Shown: positions 1-8,560, numbered from the stretch's first letter. The stretch: DNA of 42,159 bases from a gamma proteobacterium symbiont of Ctena orbiculata (GCA_003094535.1 NATV01000092.1:1-42159); one strand, 5' to 3'. Made by a program: numbers and translations. Notes: generated from the letters alone by a model not told the origin.

Positions 1-51
1 AATTTGAAAGACATTTTTTGCCAAGTCGATACCAATTGTTGTAGCGTCCAT
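1..51 (-). CDS. IS110-family transposase, N-terminal fragment (runs out of window)
   Basis: The reverse strand from 51 encodes MDATTIGIDLAKNVFQI and then leaves the window. The G-I-D-x-A-K-x-x-F signature is the start of the RuvC-like DEDD domain of IS110/IS1111 transposases, and the Asp in GID is normally the first catalytic acidic residue. A strong Shine-Dalgarno GGAGGG (complement of 58-63) sits six bases before the ATG, which supports this start. Only 17 of roughly 320-350 expected codons are visible, so intactness cannot be judged. These enzymes recombine DNA guided by an element-encoded bridge RNA. IS110 versus IS1111 subgroup cannot be decided from so short a piece. Confidence 0.75.
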   Translation of the reverse strand, partial: MDATTIGIDLAKNVFQI

Positions 52-437
52 TTTGGACCCTCCTTCTTCGTTGATGGATTTCAGCAAACCCATCGTGGCC
101 CATTACGAGGCCGGTTTGAAGAGGGACGGGTCCATTCCATTTGTTAGCCATGATCACCAAGCTCGCTCAAGCGATCCTTCCCTTTTCAAGGCCTAATGAT
201 ACCAAGATCTTAATTTACTGTTTTAGAGACGGAAGAGCCTTGAGCCAACTCTCTGTTTAGGGCTGTCGAAATTTCTTACGAAATCAACGATTTCACTGCC
301 GATCCAATTGATACTCTGGCGTATCCTATTGTTTTAGCTAACTTTATAATAATTTGGCACTTAATTTGATTATAAAAAATAACATTGTATAAATATTGAT
401 AGTACCAAAAAGATAGATAGTAGGCGGGTGGATTGAC
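52..437. other. Non-coding end of the IS110-type element plus flanking intergenic DNA
   Basis: No convincing gene lies here. The part next to the transposase start, roughly 52-230, is probably the element's own non-coding end, because IS110-type elements keep untranslated DNA between the tip and the transposase gene; in the IS110 subgroup this side encodes the bridge RNA. The exact tip cannot be placed because the element has no obvious terminal inverted repeat here. From about 300 the DNA becomes strongly AT-rich and probably belongs to the promoter region of the small gene starting at 438. Confidence 0.4.
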
Positions 438-758
438 GTGGATAGACGTATCGGCATCAGCGCCATACCCTCTGATCCCAATAGCTATTTGAATGAGCAG
501 CAGCTGCTGGGTCTGATACACCTGAGGGAGTATGGCTGGACTACCTTCTGTGTCAGGCGCGCTTCCGGAAACAGGGAGAGCGCGATCACCATTCTCAGAA
601 ACAAACATAACAGAATGCTGGGCATCCTCAACGAAGACGGCACGCTCAGACTTGCGCAAAACCTCAAGGTCCGTGACAGCAGAAGCGATGAGGCCTCGGA
701 CATTGAGAACATTGTGGATTCGATCAACCAGCAAGTAAAAAATCCTCCACAAAAATAA
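438..758 (+). CDS. Small conserved protein of unknown function
   Basis: A 106-residue soluble protein starting with GTG. It has no signal peptide or membrane segment. The centre carries the pattern YGWTTFCVRR, then a segment ending RMLGILNEDGTLR, reminiscent of short uncharacterised gammaproteobacterial proteins with the layout GW-x-VRR ... G-x-L-E-D-G-x-L. That resemblance is from memory and gives no function. The C-terminal third is charged and probably helical. It stands alone: the neighbour on the left is the transposase fragment on the other strand, and about 270 bases without a gene separate it from the TetR gene on the right. The start is uncertain because only a weak purine-rich site precedes it. 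Confidence 0.55.
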   Translation: MDRRIGISAIPSDPNSYLNEQQLLGLIHLREYGWTTFCVRRASGNRESAITILRNKHNRMLGILNEDGTLRLAQNLKVRDSRSDEASDIENIVDSINQQVKNPPQK

Positions 759-965
759 CCCAATTTCTTAGCCCCCCTTGTTACATCTTGTTACAAGGCG
801 TTACCGATCGGAGAGGATTCCATCCTCGGCAATCGTCAGACTTCTTCTCAATTCAGCTACTCATCCAGAGGTGCGACTCGATACCATATGTACTCACCTC
901 TGTCGTGTAGCGGCGGTTGGCCCCGATCAGGGAAAGGGCGGTTGCTGGCTGTGAAAAGATGATGT

Positions 966-994
966 TTGACAAGATGGATATCTAGATACATACT
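966..994 (+). promoter_or_regulatory. Putative sigma-70 promoter of the TetR gene
   Basis: A perfect -35 box TTGACA (966-971) is followed after 17 bases by CATACT (989-994), a four-of-six match to TATAAT. Transcription would begin near 1001. The TTG of the -35 box is also the first possible start codon of the long TetR frame, which argues that translation really begins downstream. Confidence 0.5.
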
Positions 995-1005
995 GGTCGG
1001 TATGT
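988..1005. promoter_or_regulatory. Putative TetR-type operator (inverted repeat)
   Basis: ACATAC TGGTCG GTATGT is a perfect 6-bp inverted repeat with a 6-bp spacer. It overlaps the -10 box and probable transcription start of the TetR gene, the normal place for an autorepressor site of this family. That the adjacent regulator binds here is inference. Confidence 0.55.
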
Positions 1006-1028
1006 CCATGAACGGGATTCCCAGCGCT

Positions 1029-1625
1029 ATGCACAGTGATGCCGACGCCACTCGTCGCTCTCTCCTGGAGGCAGCCTACGAAGAGATCCATCGCTTCGGA
1101 TTCCAGGCCGCCAGCCTGAACGCCATCCTGGATCGAACCGGTGTCACCAAGGGCGCCCTCTACCACCATTTCGGCAGCAAGCTGCAACTCGGCTATGCGG
1201 TGCTGGACGAACATATCGCCGAGGAGCTGGAGAGACTCTGGTTCGAGCCATTGCGACAGCACGGCCACCCCATCGATGTCCTGATGGAGACGATCACGCA
1301 GATGGGGAAGCACTATCAATCTGAAGAGATCACCCTCGGCTGCCCGCTGAACAACCTGGCCCAGGAGATGTCCGCCATCGACGACGGCTTTCGCGAACGC
1401 ATCGACACCCTCTATAAGCGCTGGCTTTTAAGTATTGAAACGCTGCTGATTCGTGGACAACAGGAAGGCAGCGTGGCCGCCTCTGTCGATCCAGCGGATA
1501 CCTCCTATTTCATTCTCGCCTCTCTCGAGGGATGTATGAGCATGGCAAAGAACGCCCAGAGCAACCAGGAACTGATGCGCTGCGGAAAGGGACTGATGAG
1601 TTATCTGAGCAGTCTTCGCACCTAA
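1029..1625 (+). CDS. TetR/AcrR family transcriptional regulator
   Basis: One-domain regulator of about 198 residues. The N-terminal TetR helix-turn-helix covers residues 5-55, with the hallmark segment TGVTKGALYHHFGSK forming the recognition helix region. The rest is the helical ligand-binding and dimerisation domain. The frame is open back to a TTG at 966, but that TTG lies inside a -35 box. The ATGs at 1002, 1008 and 1029 are the realistic starts; 1029 was chosen because it gives the usual short leader before the DNA-binding domain, although no strong ribosome site marks it. The gene is followed on the same strand by an RND exporter, a LolA-like protein and an outer-membrane protein, so it most likely represses this export operon and itself. 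The inducer is unknown. Confidence 0.85.
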   Translation: MHSDADATRRSLLEAAYEEIHRFGFQAASLNAILDRTGVTKGALYHHFGSKLQLGYAVLDEHIAEELERLWFEPLRQHGHPIDVLMETITQMGKHYQSEEITLGCPLNNLAQEMSAIDDGFRERIDTLYKRWLLSIETLLIRGQQEGSVAASVDPADTSYFILASLEGCMSMAKNAQSNQELMRCGKGLMSYLSSLRT

Positions 1626-1711
1626 GGCACACTTGCCATCCAATCAATCCTAAACAAGGACCATGGAGATGAACACACGACCCACTGGAAACAAAAAACA
1701 GGGACAGAACC

Positions 1712-3994
1712 ATGAGTGAATCCTTTTTTCGTTTCGTACTGAACAACAGATTACTGGTGATCTTTCTCGCCATTGCCATCTCCCTGCTGATGGGTAGTGG
1801 AGTACAACATCTGGCCTTCAGTAACGACTACCGCATGTTCTTCAGCGAGGACAATCCACAGCTGAAGGCCTTCGAGCAATTGCAGAATACCTATACCAAG
1901 AACGACAACGTGCTGTTCGTCATCGCCCCCAAGGACGGCAAGGTCTTCACCCATGAGACCCTGAGTGCGGTGAAAGCATTGACCAAGGAGTCATGGCAGA
2001 TCCCCTACTCGCTGCGAGTCGACTCCATAACCAACTTTCAGTACACCTATGCCGAAGGAGATGACCTGATTGTTGAGGATCTTGTGCTGGACCCGCAAGC
2101 ACTGAGCGCTGAACAGCTGGTGGAAAAGCAGCGCATCGCAACCAGCGATCCCCTGTTGGTCAACCGCCTGGTATCACCCTCTGCCCATACCACCGGTGTC
2201 AATGTAACGGTACAGCTGCCGGGCAAGAAACTGACCGAGGTGCCGGAAGTGGCGGAACGGGCGAGGGAGATGGCAAAGAGCATCGAGGAGGCCTATCCCA
2301 ATATCGATGTCCATCTCACCGGCATGGTGATGATGAACAACGCCTTCCCATCCGCTTCCCAGGATGACATGACGAGTCTCTATCCGCTTATGTTCATCGC
2401 GGTGATTCTGGTCCTGGTGGTGATGCTGCGTTCCATTCCGGGGACGCTATCCACCGTCATCATCATCATTCTGATGATCATTGCCACCATGGGTCTGACC
2501 GGCTGGTTCGGCATCAAGATGTCACCGCCCACCACCACCGTACCGATCGTCATCATGACCCTGGCGATCGCCGACTGTGTCCACATCCTGGTCAATTTTC
2601 TCCATTTCATGCGCGACGGTGAGAACAAGTACCAGGCGATGATGGAAAGCCTGCGCATCAACCTGCAGCCCATTTTCCTCACCACCCTGACCACCGCCAT
2701 CGGTTTTCTCAGCCTCAACTTCAGCGAAGCGCCCCCATTCCGCGATCTGGGTAACATGGCGGCTATGGGCGTGGTGTTGGCCTTCTTTCTATCCGTCACC
2801 TTTCTTCCCGCGATGATGATGCTGTTACCGGTAAAGGCCCTTAGCGGCGATACCCTGGGTAGCATCGCCATGGGGCACTTTGCAGAATTCGTGGTGCGCT
2901 ATAAAAAACAGCTGTTGTGGGGTATGGGTATGGTTGTGCTCCTGCTGATTTCACAAATACCCAATAATCGCCTCGATGATCAGTTTGTGAAGTATTTCGA
3001 TGAAACCATCGATTTTCGACAGGCAACCGATTTCGCCACCGATAACCTGACCGGGATCTACCTCATCGAATACTCCCTGGAGAGCGGCGAAACCGGTGGC
3101 ATCAGCGATCCCCAGTTTCTCAAGCGGGTAGAGGAGTTTGCCCAGTGGTACAGGCAGCAGCCGCACGTACTGCATGTCAACTCCATCACCGATATCATGA
3201 AACGCCTCAATCGTAATATGCATGAGGATCTGGACGACTGGTACCGGCTGCCGGATCAAAGAGACCTCTCCGCCCAATACTTGCTGCTTTACGAGTTCTC
3301 CCTCCCCTACGGCCTCGATCTCAACAATCAAATCAACGTGAAAAAGTCGGCGACACGATTCAGCGTCACCATGGAGAGCATCTCCACGACACAGCTGCTG
3401 CGGATCGAGGAGAGCGCCCAGGCCTGGCTGCAGGAGAATGCGCCTGGCATGCGCATCAACGGCGCCAGCCCCACCATCATGTTCGCTCATATCGGAAGCC
3501 GCAACATCATCGCCATGCTGAAAGGCACCACCCTGGCATTGGTGATGATCTCGCTGATCCTGATCTTCGCCCTGCGTTCGTTGCGGGTCGGCGGACTCAG
3601 CCTGGTCCCCAACCTGGTGCCCTTGGGTATGGCCTTCGGCCTCTGGGGTCTCTTTGTCGGCGAGGTGGGTCTGGCTCTCTCGGTAGTCAGCGGCATGACC
3701 CTCGGTATCGTGGTCGACGACACGGTGCACTTTCTCAGCAAGTATCTGCGCGCGCGCCGGGAGAAGAGTATGGGACGCGAGGACGCGGTTCGCTACGCCT
3801 TCTCCACCGTGGGCACTGCGCTATGGGTCACCTCGCTGGTGTTGATGGTGGGATTCGGCATCCTTGCCTTCTCCCATTTCCAGCTCAATGCCGGCATGGG
3901 CCTGTTGACCGCCATTACCCTCGGCCTGGCGCTGGTAGCCGACTTCCTGTTCCTGCCCCCGCTGTTGATCTATTTCGGAGGAAAAAAATCATGA
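1712..3994 (+). CDS. MMPL/RND superfamily exporter, inner-membrane permease
   Basis: A 760-residue protein with the twofold RND layout: transmembrane helix 1 at about 13-33, a large periplasmic loop to about 220, five helices between 222 and 372, helix 7 at about 400-417, a second periplasmic loop to about 600, and five helices to the end. Each membrane half carries an acidic residue in the helix that normally relays protons: D288 in LAIADCVHI and D669/D670 in GIVVDDTVHF. This is the MMPL-like (sterol-sensing-domain) branch rather than the AcrB branch, and no membrane-fusion protein gene is adjacent. The stop overlaps the start of the next gene (ATGA), so the two are translationally coupled. 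With the following LolA-like and outer-membrane genes it probably moves a lipid or hydrophobic compound across the envelope; the substrate is not evident. Confidence 0.9.
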   Translation: MSESFFRFVLNNRLLVIFLAIAISLLMGSGVQHLAFSNDYRMFFSEDNPQLKAFEQLQNTYTKNDNVLFVIAPKDGKVFTHETLSAVKALTKESWQIPYSLRVDSITNFQYTYAEGDDLIVEDLVLDPQALSAEQLVEKQRIATSDPLLVNRLVSPSAHTTGVNVTVQLPGKKLTEVPEVAERAREMAKSIEEAYPNIDVHLTGMVMMNNAFPSASQDDMTSLYPLMFIAVILVLVVMLRSIPGTLSTVIIIILMIIATMGLTGWFGIKMSPPTTTVPIVIMTLAIADCVHILVNFLHFMRDGENKYQAMMESLRINLQPIFLTTLTTAIGFLSLNFSEAPPFRDLGNMAAMGVVLAFFLSVTFLPAMMMLLPVKALSGDTLGSIAMGHFAEFVVRYKKQLLWGMGMVVLLLISQIPNNRLDDQFVKYFDETIDFRQATDFATDNLTGIYLIEYSLESGETGGISDPQFLKRVEEFAQWYRQQPHVLHVNSITDIMKRLNRNMHEDLDDWYRLPDQRDLSAQYLLLYEFSLPYGLDLNNQINVKKSATRFSVTMESISTTQLLRIEESAQAWLQENAPGMRINGASPTIMFAHIGSRNIIAMLKGTTLALVMISLILIFALRSLRVGGLSLVPNLVPLGMAFGLWGLFVGEVGLALSVVSGMTLGIVVDDTVHFLSKYLRARREKSMGREDAVRYAFSTVGTALWVTSLVLMVGFGILAFSHFQLNAGMGLLTAITLGLALVADFLFLPPLLIYFGGKKS

Positions 3995-4770
3995 AGCCCT
4001 TCTCAGTTTCCCTGCTGTTGCTGCTGACCCCGGCATTGACCCTTGCCATGACCGCGGAAGAGCGCGGCTTGGAGATCGCCACGGAAATCGAGGCCCGGGA
4101 CACAGGCTTTCACGACTTCAAGGCCACCATGAGCATGCTTTTGCGCAACAAGCATGGAGAAGAGAGCCTGCGCGACATGCGCAATCAGACCCTGGAAGTG
4201 GAAAATGACGGCGACAAGACCCTGGTCGTCTTTGACGAGCCCCGGGATGTCAAGGGCACCGCCCTGCTCAGCTTCTCCCATAAGGTGGGGGACGACGATC
4301 AGTGGCTTTATCTGCCGGCCCTGAAGCGGGTCAAGCGCATCGCGTCGCGCAACAAGTCCGGCCCCTTCATGGGCAGCGAGTTCGCCTACGAGGACATCTC
4401 GTCCCAGGAGGTGGAGAAGTACACCTACAAGTTCATTGAAGAGAGCGAATACGAAGGCACACCCTGTTTCCTCATCGAACGCTATCCCGTGGATCCCAAC
4501 TCCGGCTATACCCGGCAGCAGGTCTGGGTCGACCAGGAGCGCTACATCGCACTCAAGATCGACTACTACGATCGCAAGAACGCCCCGTTGAAGACCCTGG
4601 TATTTCGCGGTTACCGCCAGTATCTCGATCAATATTGGCGTGCCGACGAGATGTTCATGGAGAATCACCAGACCGGGAAGAGCACATTGCTGACATGGAA
4701 GGAGTACAATTTTCGTACCGGCCTGACCGACGGCGACTTCAACAAGAACAGTCTCAAGCGTGCAAGATAG
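3991..4770 (+). CDS. Periplasmic LolA-like outer-membrane lipoprotein-sorting family protein
   Basis: A 259-residue exported protein with a signal peptide (MKPFSVSLLLLLTPALTLA) and no lipobox cysteine. The body matches the LolA-like family usually annotated as outer membrane lipoprotein-sorting protein: stretches such as QWLYLPALKRVKRIASRNK, GSEFAYEDIS and the YPVDPNSGYTRQQVWVD region are typical. The fold is a half-open beta barrel that cradles lipid. The frame is open further upstream (to 3823), but the ATG at 3991 has a good GGAGG site and directly follows a signal-peptide start, so the extension is rejected. Its start overlaps the exporter stop by four bases. It is probably the periplasmic carrier partner of the exporter. 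Confidence 0.88.
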   Translation: MKPFSVSLLLLLTPALTLAMTAEERGLEIATEIEARDTGFHDFKATMSMLLRNKHGEESLRDMRNQTLEVENDGDKTLVVFDEPRDVKGTALLSFSHKVGDDDQWLYLPALKRVKRIASRNKSGPFMGSEFAYEDISSQEVEKYTYKFIEESEYEGTPCFLIERYPVDPNSGYTRQQVWVDQERYIALKIDYYDRKNAPLKTLVFRGYRQYLDQYWRADEMFMENHQTGKSTLLTWKEYNFRTGLTDGDFNKNSLKRAR

Positions 4771-4845
4771 ATTCCCAGTTTTGATTCACGGAGTGAGGCG
4801 ACTGGGTGGTTACACGGCAAGGTATTCATTTTCGGAGTTGATATT

Positions 4846-6024
4846 GTGCAAAGGTTGTGGTGGATTTTGCTGTTGCTGCCCGGATTATTATCGGCAGGCG
4901 AGTGGAGCGGATTTGTCGAAATCCAAGGCCGCTATTTCCCCCAACAGGCGCTGGACGGTGATCAATCCGATCAACTGCTGTCGATTGCCGTTCAGCCCGA
5001 ATACTACCAACGCTGGGATAACGGTAAACAGAGCCTGCTGTTCATACCCTTTCTGCGTTGGGACAGTGAAGACGATGAACGCACCCACGGCGATATCCGT
5101 GAGCTAATCTGGACCTATGCCGGCGACGGTTGGGAGACCAAGGCCGGTATCGGCAAGGTCTTCTGGGGTGTCACGGAGGCCCTCCACCTGGTGGATGTGA
5201 TCAACCAGACCGATCTGATCGAAAATCCGGACGGCGAACAGAAACTGGGTCAGCCAATGTTCAAGCTCTCCCTGGAGAGGGATTGGGGTATCATCGATCT
5301 CTATGCCCTGCCCGGTTTCCGGGAACGCACCTTTCCCGGTGAAGAGGGACGCCTGCGCACTCATCCCAGGGTGGATAGCGATCGCGCGGAATACCAGTCC
5401 GACCGGGAGGAGAGGCATGTCGATCTGGCGCTGCGCTGGTCTCACTTCATCGGCGACTGGGACATCGGCCTGGCCCATTTCGACGGCACCAGCCGCGATC
5501 CGCTGCTGCTGCCTGTTGCCGGCGACAGCGGCGAGATCAACCTCACGCCATTCTACGAGCAGATGCGCCAAACCAGCCTCGACCTGCAGGCCACCAAGGG
5601 GGATTGGCTGTGGAAGCTGGAGGCGATCCACCGAAGCAGCGACAGCGACAGCTACAACGCGGCCACCGGCGGTTTCGAATACACCCTGGTGGGTATCGCT
5701 GAGAGTGACATGGACCTGGGCCTGCTGGGTGAATATCTCTATGACGACCGGCGGGATGACGCCACCACGCCGTTCGAAAACGATCTCTTTGTCGGCATGC
5801 GCCTGACCGCCAACGACGTCGACGGCAGCGAGCTCCTGGCCGGCGTGATCAAGGACCTCGACGACGATGCTTGGATGTTCAACCTGGAAGCGAGCCGCCG
5901 CATTGGCAACCAGTGGAAGACCAGCCTTCAGGCCCGTCTGTGGTCCGACATCCCCGAAGACGACCCGCTGTTCGCGTTTCATCGTGATGATTACATCGAG
6001 TTCACGGTAACAAGATTCTTTTAA
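4846..6024 (+). CDS. Predicted outer-membrane beta-barrel protein of the exporter operon
   Basis: A 392-residue exported protein starting with GTG after a GGAG site. The signal peptide is about MQRLWWILLLLPGLLSA. The mature part has alternating short amphipathic strands rich in Trp, Tyr and Asp, and ends in FTVTRFF with a terminal phenylalanine, the standard recognition signal for outer-membrane barrel assembly. No named family was recognised with certainty; it resembles the DUF1302-like barrel proteins found beside MMPL exporters. It lies 75 bases downstream of the LolA-like gene on the same strand and is most likely co-transcribed, completing an inner membrane, periplasm and outer membrane set. 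Confidence 0.75.
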   Translation: MQRLWWILLLLPGLLSAGEWSGFVEIQGRYFPQQALDGDQSDQLLSIAVQPEYYQRWDNGKQSLLFIPFLRWDSEDDERTHGDIRELIWTYAGDGWETKAGIGKVFWGVTEALHLVDVINQTDLIENPDGEQKLGQPMFKLSLERDWGIIDLYALPGFRERTFPGEEGRLRTHPRVDSDRAEYQSDREERHVDLALRWSHFIGDWDIGLAHFDGTSRDPLLLPVAGDSGEINLTPFYEQMRQTSLDLQATKGDWLWKLEAIHRSSDSDSYNAATGGFEYTLVGIAESDMDLGLLGEYLYDDRRDDATTPFENDLFVGMRLTANDVDGSELLAGVIKDLDDDAWMFNLEASRRIGNQWKTSLQARLWSDIPEDDPLFAFHRDDYIEFTVTRFF

Positions 6025-6173
6025 CGCTACTCAACCAAGGCTGCTATCAACGTTTTTTTATCCAAGCGATCTGCTTCTGCAGCTTCTGTCGGCGCCAGTC
6101 TCGACAGTTATCCGATTCTCGCTATCTGCCCTATCGGTTTGACACGGCTCACCCATCTATTCATAGGCGCGAA

Positions 6174-6701
6174 CTATTTTGGTATATTCTCAAGCACGGT
6201 TCTGGCGATTGTTGTCGCGGCCTCCAACTCGGCTTTACGATCCAAGCCGGTAAACAGATCTACACTGACAATGTATCGACCATACAAGACATCGACCTCA
6301 CCCAACGGTTGGGTATTTCTTGCCTTGTCACCGAGACCCTCGATCGATGGGAACTTTGTACCGAAGTCGTAGCTTTCGATTGCCTGGGATTCAGCTTCCC
6401 AAGATTCAATGTTGATATGGATATCGTTCGAGGTGCAGTTAAGGAATGTCACACCTTCGACCCTGTCAATAGTTGCCGTAGGTGCAGTAACCTTTACCCC
6501 AATGATTTCTTCCATTTTGGCCTGCGTAATCAATGCACAGGGATCGAACTCTTGCCGCATGGGCTGTTGTATCTCAACCGCCTGTTTAACGCTGACCGGT
6601 TTTTCAGCAGTCTTTTGACCGGATTGTTCATCACTGCAACCCGCGATCAAGGGCAACAACAGCCCGGTCACGAGACATATCTGAGGCGGTAGTGCTTTCA
6701 T
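6174..6701 (-). CDS. Putative lipoprotein with DUF3558-like region
   Basis: A 175-residue protein with a lipoprotein signal peptide; the lipobox LIAGC puts the acylated cysteine at residue 22. A low-complexity linker is followed by DPCALITQAKMEEIIG, a motif seen at the start of DUF3558-like domains in secreted proteins, then a small alpha/beta domain with two further cysteines (the DPC and LNCTS cysteines) that could pair. Function is unknown. It converges with the outer-membrane gene on the plus strand and lies about 240 bases downstream of the TIR gene, too far to assume one operon. Confidence 0.7.
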   Translation of the reverse strand: MKALPPQICLVTGLLLPLIAGCSDEQSGQKTAEKPVSVKQAVEIQQPMRQEFDPCALITQAKMEEIIGVKVTAPTATIDRVEGVTFLNCTSNDIHINIESWEAESQAIESYDFGTKFPSIEGLGDKARNTQPLGEVDVLYGRYIVSVDLFTGLDRKAELEAATTIARTVLENIPK

Positions 6702-6937
6702 TACTTCCTCCCTGGCTTTCCGTATGGCTCAAGCTTGGTTACTTTTATGGATTAACAGACCATACCTCATCCTGTTGCAGCGCAGTCGAGCACTATTCAA
6801 GCACTAAGATGTAAATTTTCACTTGATACGACAGAAACATGCCATTTGCCGCATAACCCAGTTATTTTCTTCGCTATGCACCTGAATCAGGATGCAAAGT
6901 GCGGGTGGTTAAACCGTCTATATTCAGGACTTAGCAA

Positions 6938-7930
6938 CTAAACTGGTTTTCCACACTGGATACAGAATTTGTGCCCGGGCATGAGTTCATTGCCGCAGTG
7001 GATACAGAAACTCATCCTTTTCTGTTCGGATGCGGTTTCGTTTGGCGAGAACGACTTGTTCATCTCCTTGATCAGCAAATCGACGCCGTTGTGAAAAAAA
7101 GGCTCTTCAGGTATTGGGATTGCGTTTCGGTATGCCAGGGGCTTAAGGCCATCGGGGAGTTGATCTTCCTCCGGCATGATGCCCTTTTTAACCAATACCG
7201 GTATCACCGGAATCTCCTTTTTTAACGCGGTCTCTATCTCCACCCGCAAGTGGTCGTTGGGAAGGTCGAGCCGGCGTTCCCCCCTGCTGTTTTTGGCATC
7301 CAGCCACCTGTCGCCGATTATCGCCACCAACATGCTGCAGCGTTCGATGGTCTCATTGATGTGTTTGCGGAAATCCACGCCGCCCGGTATCGAGTCGACA
7401 TCCCTGAAAACAGCCTCTCTGCCAAATTCGTTATTCAGCCTGTCGCATATCCTGCCGGTGATCTCTCGGCTATCTCCCCGCCGGTAAGAGATGAATATAG
7501 TGCGGGACTTGCCCCGATCCCGTGGTATTCTAGAGGTCTTGGCCGATGGGCTCACGCTGCGGGAACGCAGTTGATGCACGGAACCGCCGACCGGCTGCAC
7601 ATAGAGATACTGCCTGGGTTTGATTACAGAGTTCAAGGATTTTTCTATGCCCTTCAGGGTAAAGGCTTCCTTGAAGGTCTCAGGTGACCGATCACCACAC
7701 TCCAGATCCAGTGTTTGTTCCGGTTTCAGGTCGATCCGCAGGGGTTCGCTTTTATAGAGATCGATTTTAATCCCAATATCATGAGAACCACAGGGTACTT
7801 TGAATTGCTTTGTCTCTCCCGACTTGATCTTGCCTACGACACTATCGTCAATAGTGATCGCGAATTGCCGGATCTGATATGAGCTGGTCTTCTTTCTTTT
7901 TAAGGTGATAAAAGCGGCTGGCTTGTTCAT
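6938..7930 (-). CDS. TIR-domain protein with C-terminal zinc ribbon
   Basis: A 330-residue protein with three parts. Residues 1-95 form a small beta-rich domain that looks PEGA-like (VVGKIKSGETKQF, then SEPLRIDLKPEQ). Residues 143-285 are a bacterial TIR domain starting TIFISYRRGDS, with FRDVDSIPGG and the RVEIETAL segment, whose E231 aligns with the glutamate that is catalytic in NAD-cleaving TIR enzymes. Residues 309-326 are a zinc ribbon with C309, C312, C323 and C326. There is no membrane segment. The gene lies 21 bases downstream of a membrane protein that also begins with a zinc ribbon, so the two are almost certainly one transcription unit. NADase activity and a role in stress or phage defence are inference; signalling by protein binding is also possible. 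Confidence 0.88.
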   Translation of the reverse strand: MNKPAAFITLKRKKTSSYQIRQFAITIDDSVVGKIKSGETKQFKVPCGSHDIGIKIDLYKSEPLRIDLKPEQTLDLECGDRSPETFKEAFTLKGIEKSLNSVIKPRQYLYVQPVGGSVHQLRSRSVSPSAKTSRIPRDRGKSRTIFISYRRGDSREITGRICDRLNNEFGREAVFRDVDSIPGGVDFRKHINETIERCSMLVAIIGDRWLDAKNSRGERRLDLPNDHLRVEIETALKKEIPVIPVLVKKGIMPEEDQLPDGLKPLAYRNAIPIPEEPFFHNGVDLLIKEMNKSFSPNETASEQKRMSFCIHCGNELMPGHKFCIQCGKPV

Positions 7931-7951
7931 GGCGGGGCTCTAAGCGGTTTT

Positions 7952-8281
7952 TCAGAAGTCACCACTGATTATCATATAGAAGACAATAATCCCTATGCTG
8001 GCGTAGAGCCACAGCTTACCCACATCCTTTTTCTCTTCGGACTCGCCTTGCGCCATGTAGATGATACCCATGATCAGGCCGATGAATGGGATAATCAATG
8101 AGCCGGCCAGTATCCCGTACTTCAACCCATCGGATACGGATTTAGGCTCGCTGGCGATCTCAACTACGCTGTTTTGATGGTTTACCGTTGAATCACCAGC
8201 TGGCGCAGAGAGCTGATGTCTGCAGTTACCACAGAATCTCGCACTATCTGGGTTTTCAGTTCCACACTCCGGGCAAAACAT
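7952..8281 (-). CDS. Zinc-ribbon membrane protein paired with the TIR gene
   Basis: A 109-residue protein. The N-terminus is a CxxC...CxxC zinc ribbon (C3, C6, C17, C20). A polar linker leads to two predicted membrane helices, about 54-76 (GILAGSLIIPFIGLIMGIIY) and 88-106. The architecture is that of small zinc-ribbon membrane proteins of unknown function. It precedes the TIR-domain gene by 21 bases on the same strand, and both proteins carry the same kind of zinc ribbon, which suggests they share a partner or form a complex at the membrane. The upstream 279 bases (8282-8560) are AT-rich with no gene and probably contain the promoter. Confidence 0.75.
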   Translation of the reverse strand: MFCPECGTENPDSARFCGNCRHQLSAPAGDSTVNHQNSVVEIASEPKSVSDGLKYGILAGSLIIPFIGLIMGIIYMAQGESEEKKDVGKLWLYASIGIIVFYMIISGDF

Positions 8282-8560
8282 GACTGATTCTCCTATAACA
8301 GTAACTTTTGTTATTCTCTTAAATAGATCATCACTACCCAGGTCAACTCATACCAATATTGATCTCCAACACTTTCCGGCAGCATCATCCGTTAAGATAA
8401 TTGTAGACCAATGCCAGTCTATTTCAGCATTGCGGGGTGGTTTTAGATAGTTAATATTACCACTGTGCATTGGGTATTATTTACGACTGATGATGCAAAT
8501 CTAAAATACAGCGGTATTTTGCTGGATGGCACTCGATAGCGCTTCTTCCATATATTCCGA

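Noticed and set aside
3823-3990. N-terminal extension of the LolA-like protein
   Set aside because: It overlaps the exporter gene in another frame; the ATG at 3991 has a GGAGG site and begins a normal signal peptide.
7250-7687. 145-codon plus-strand frame
   Set aside because: Antisense to the TIR domain gene, whose product has clear domains; no independent support.
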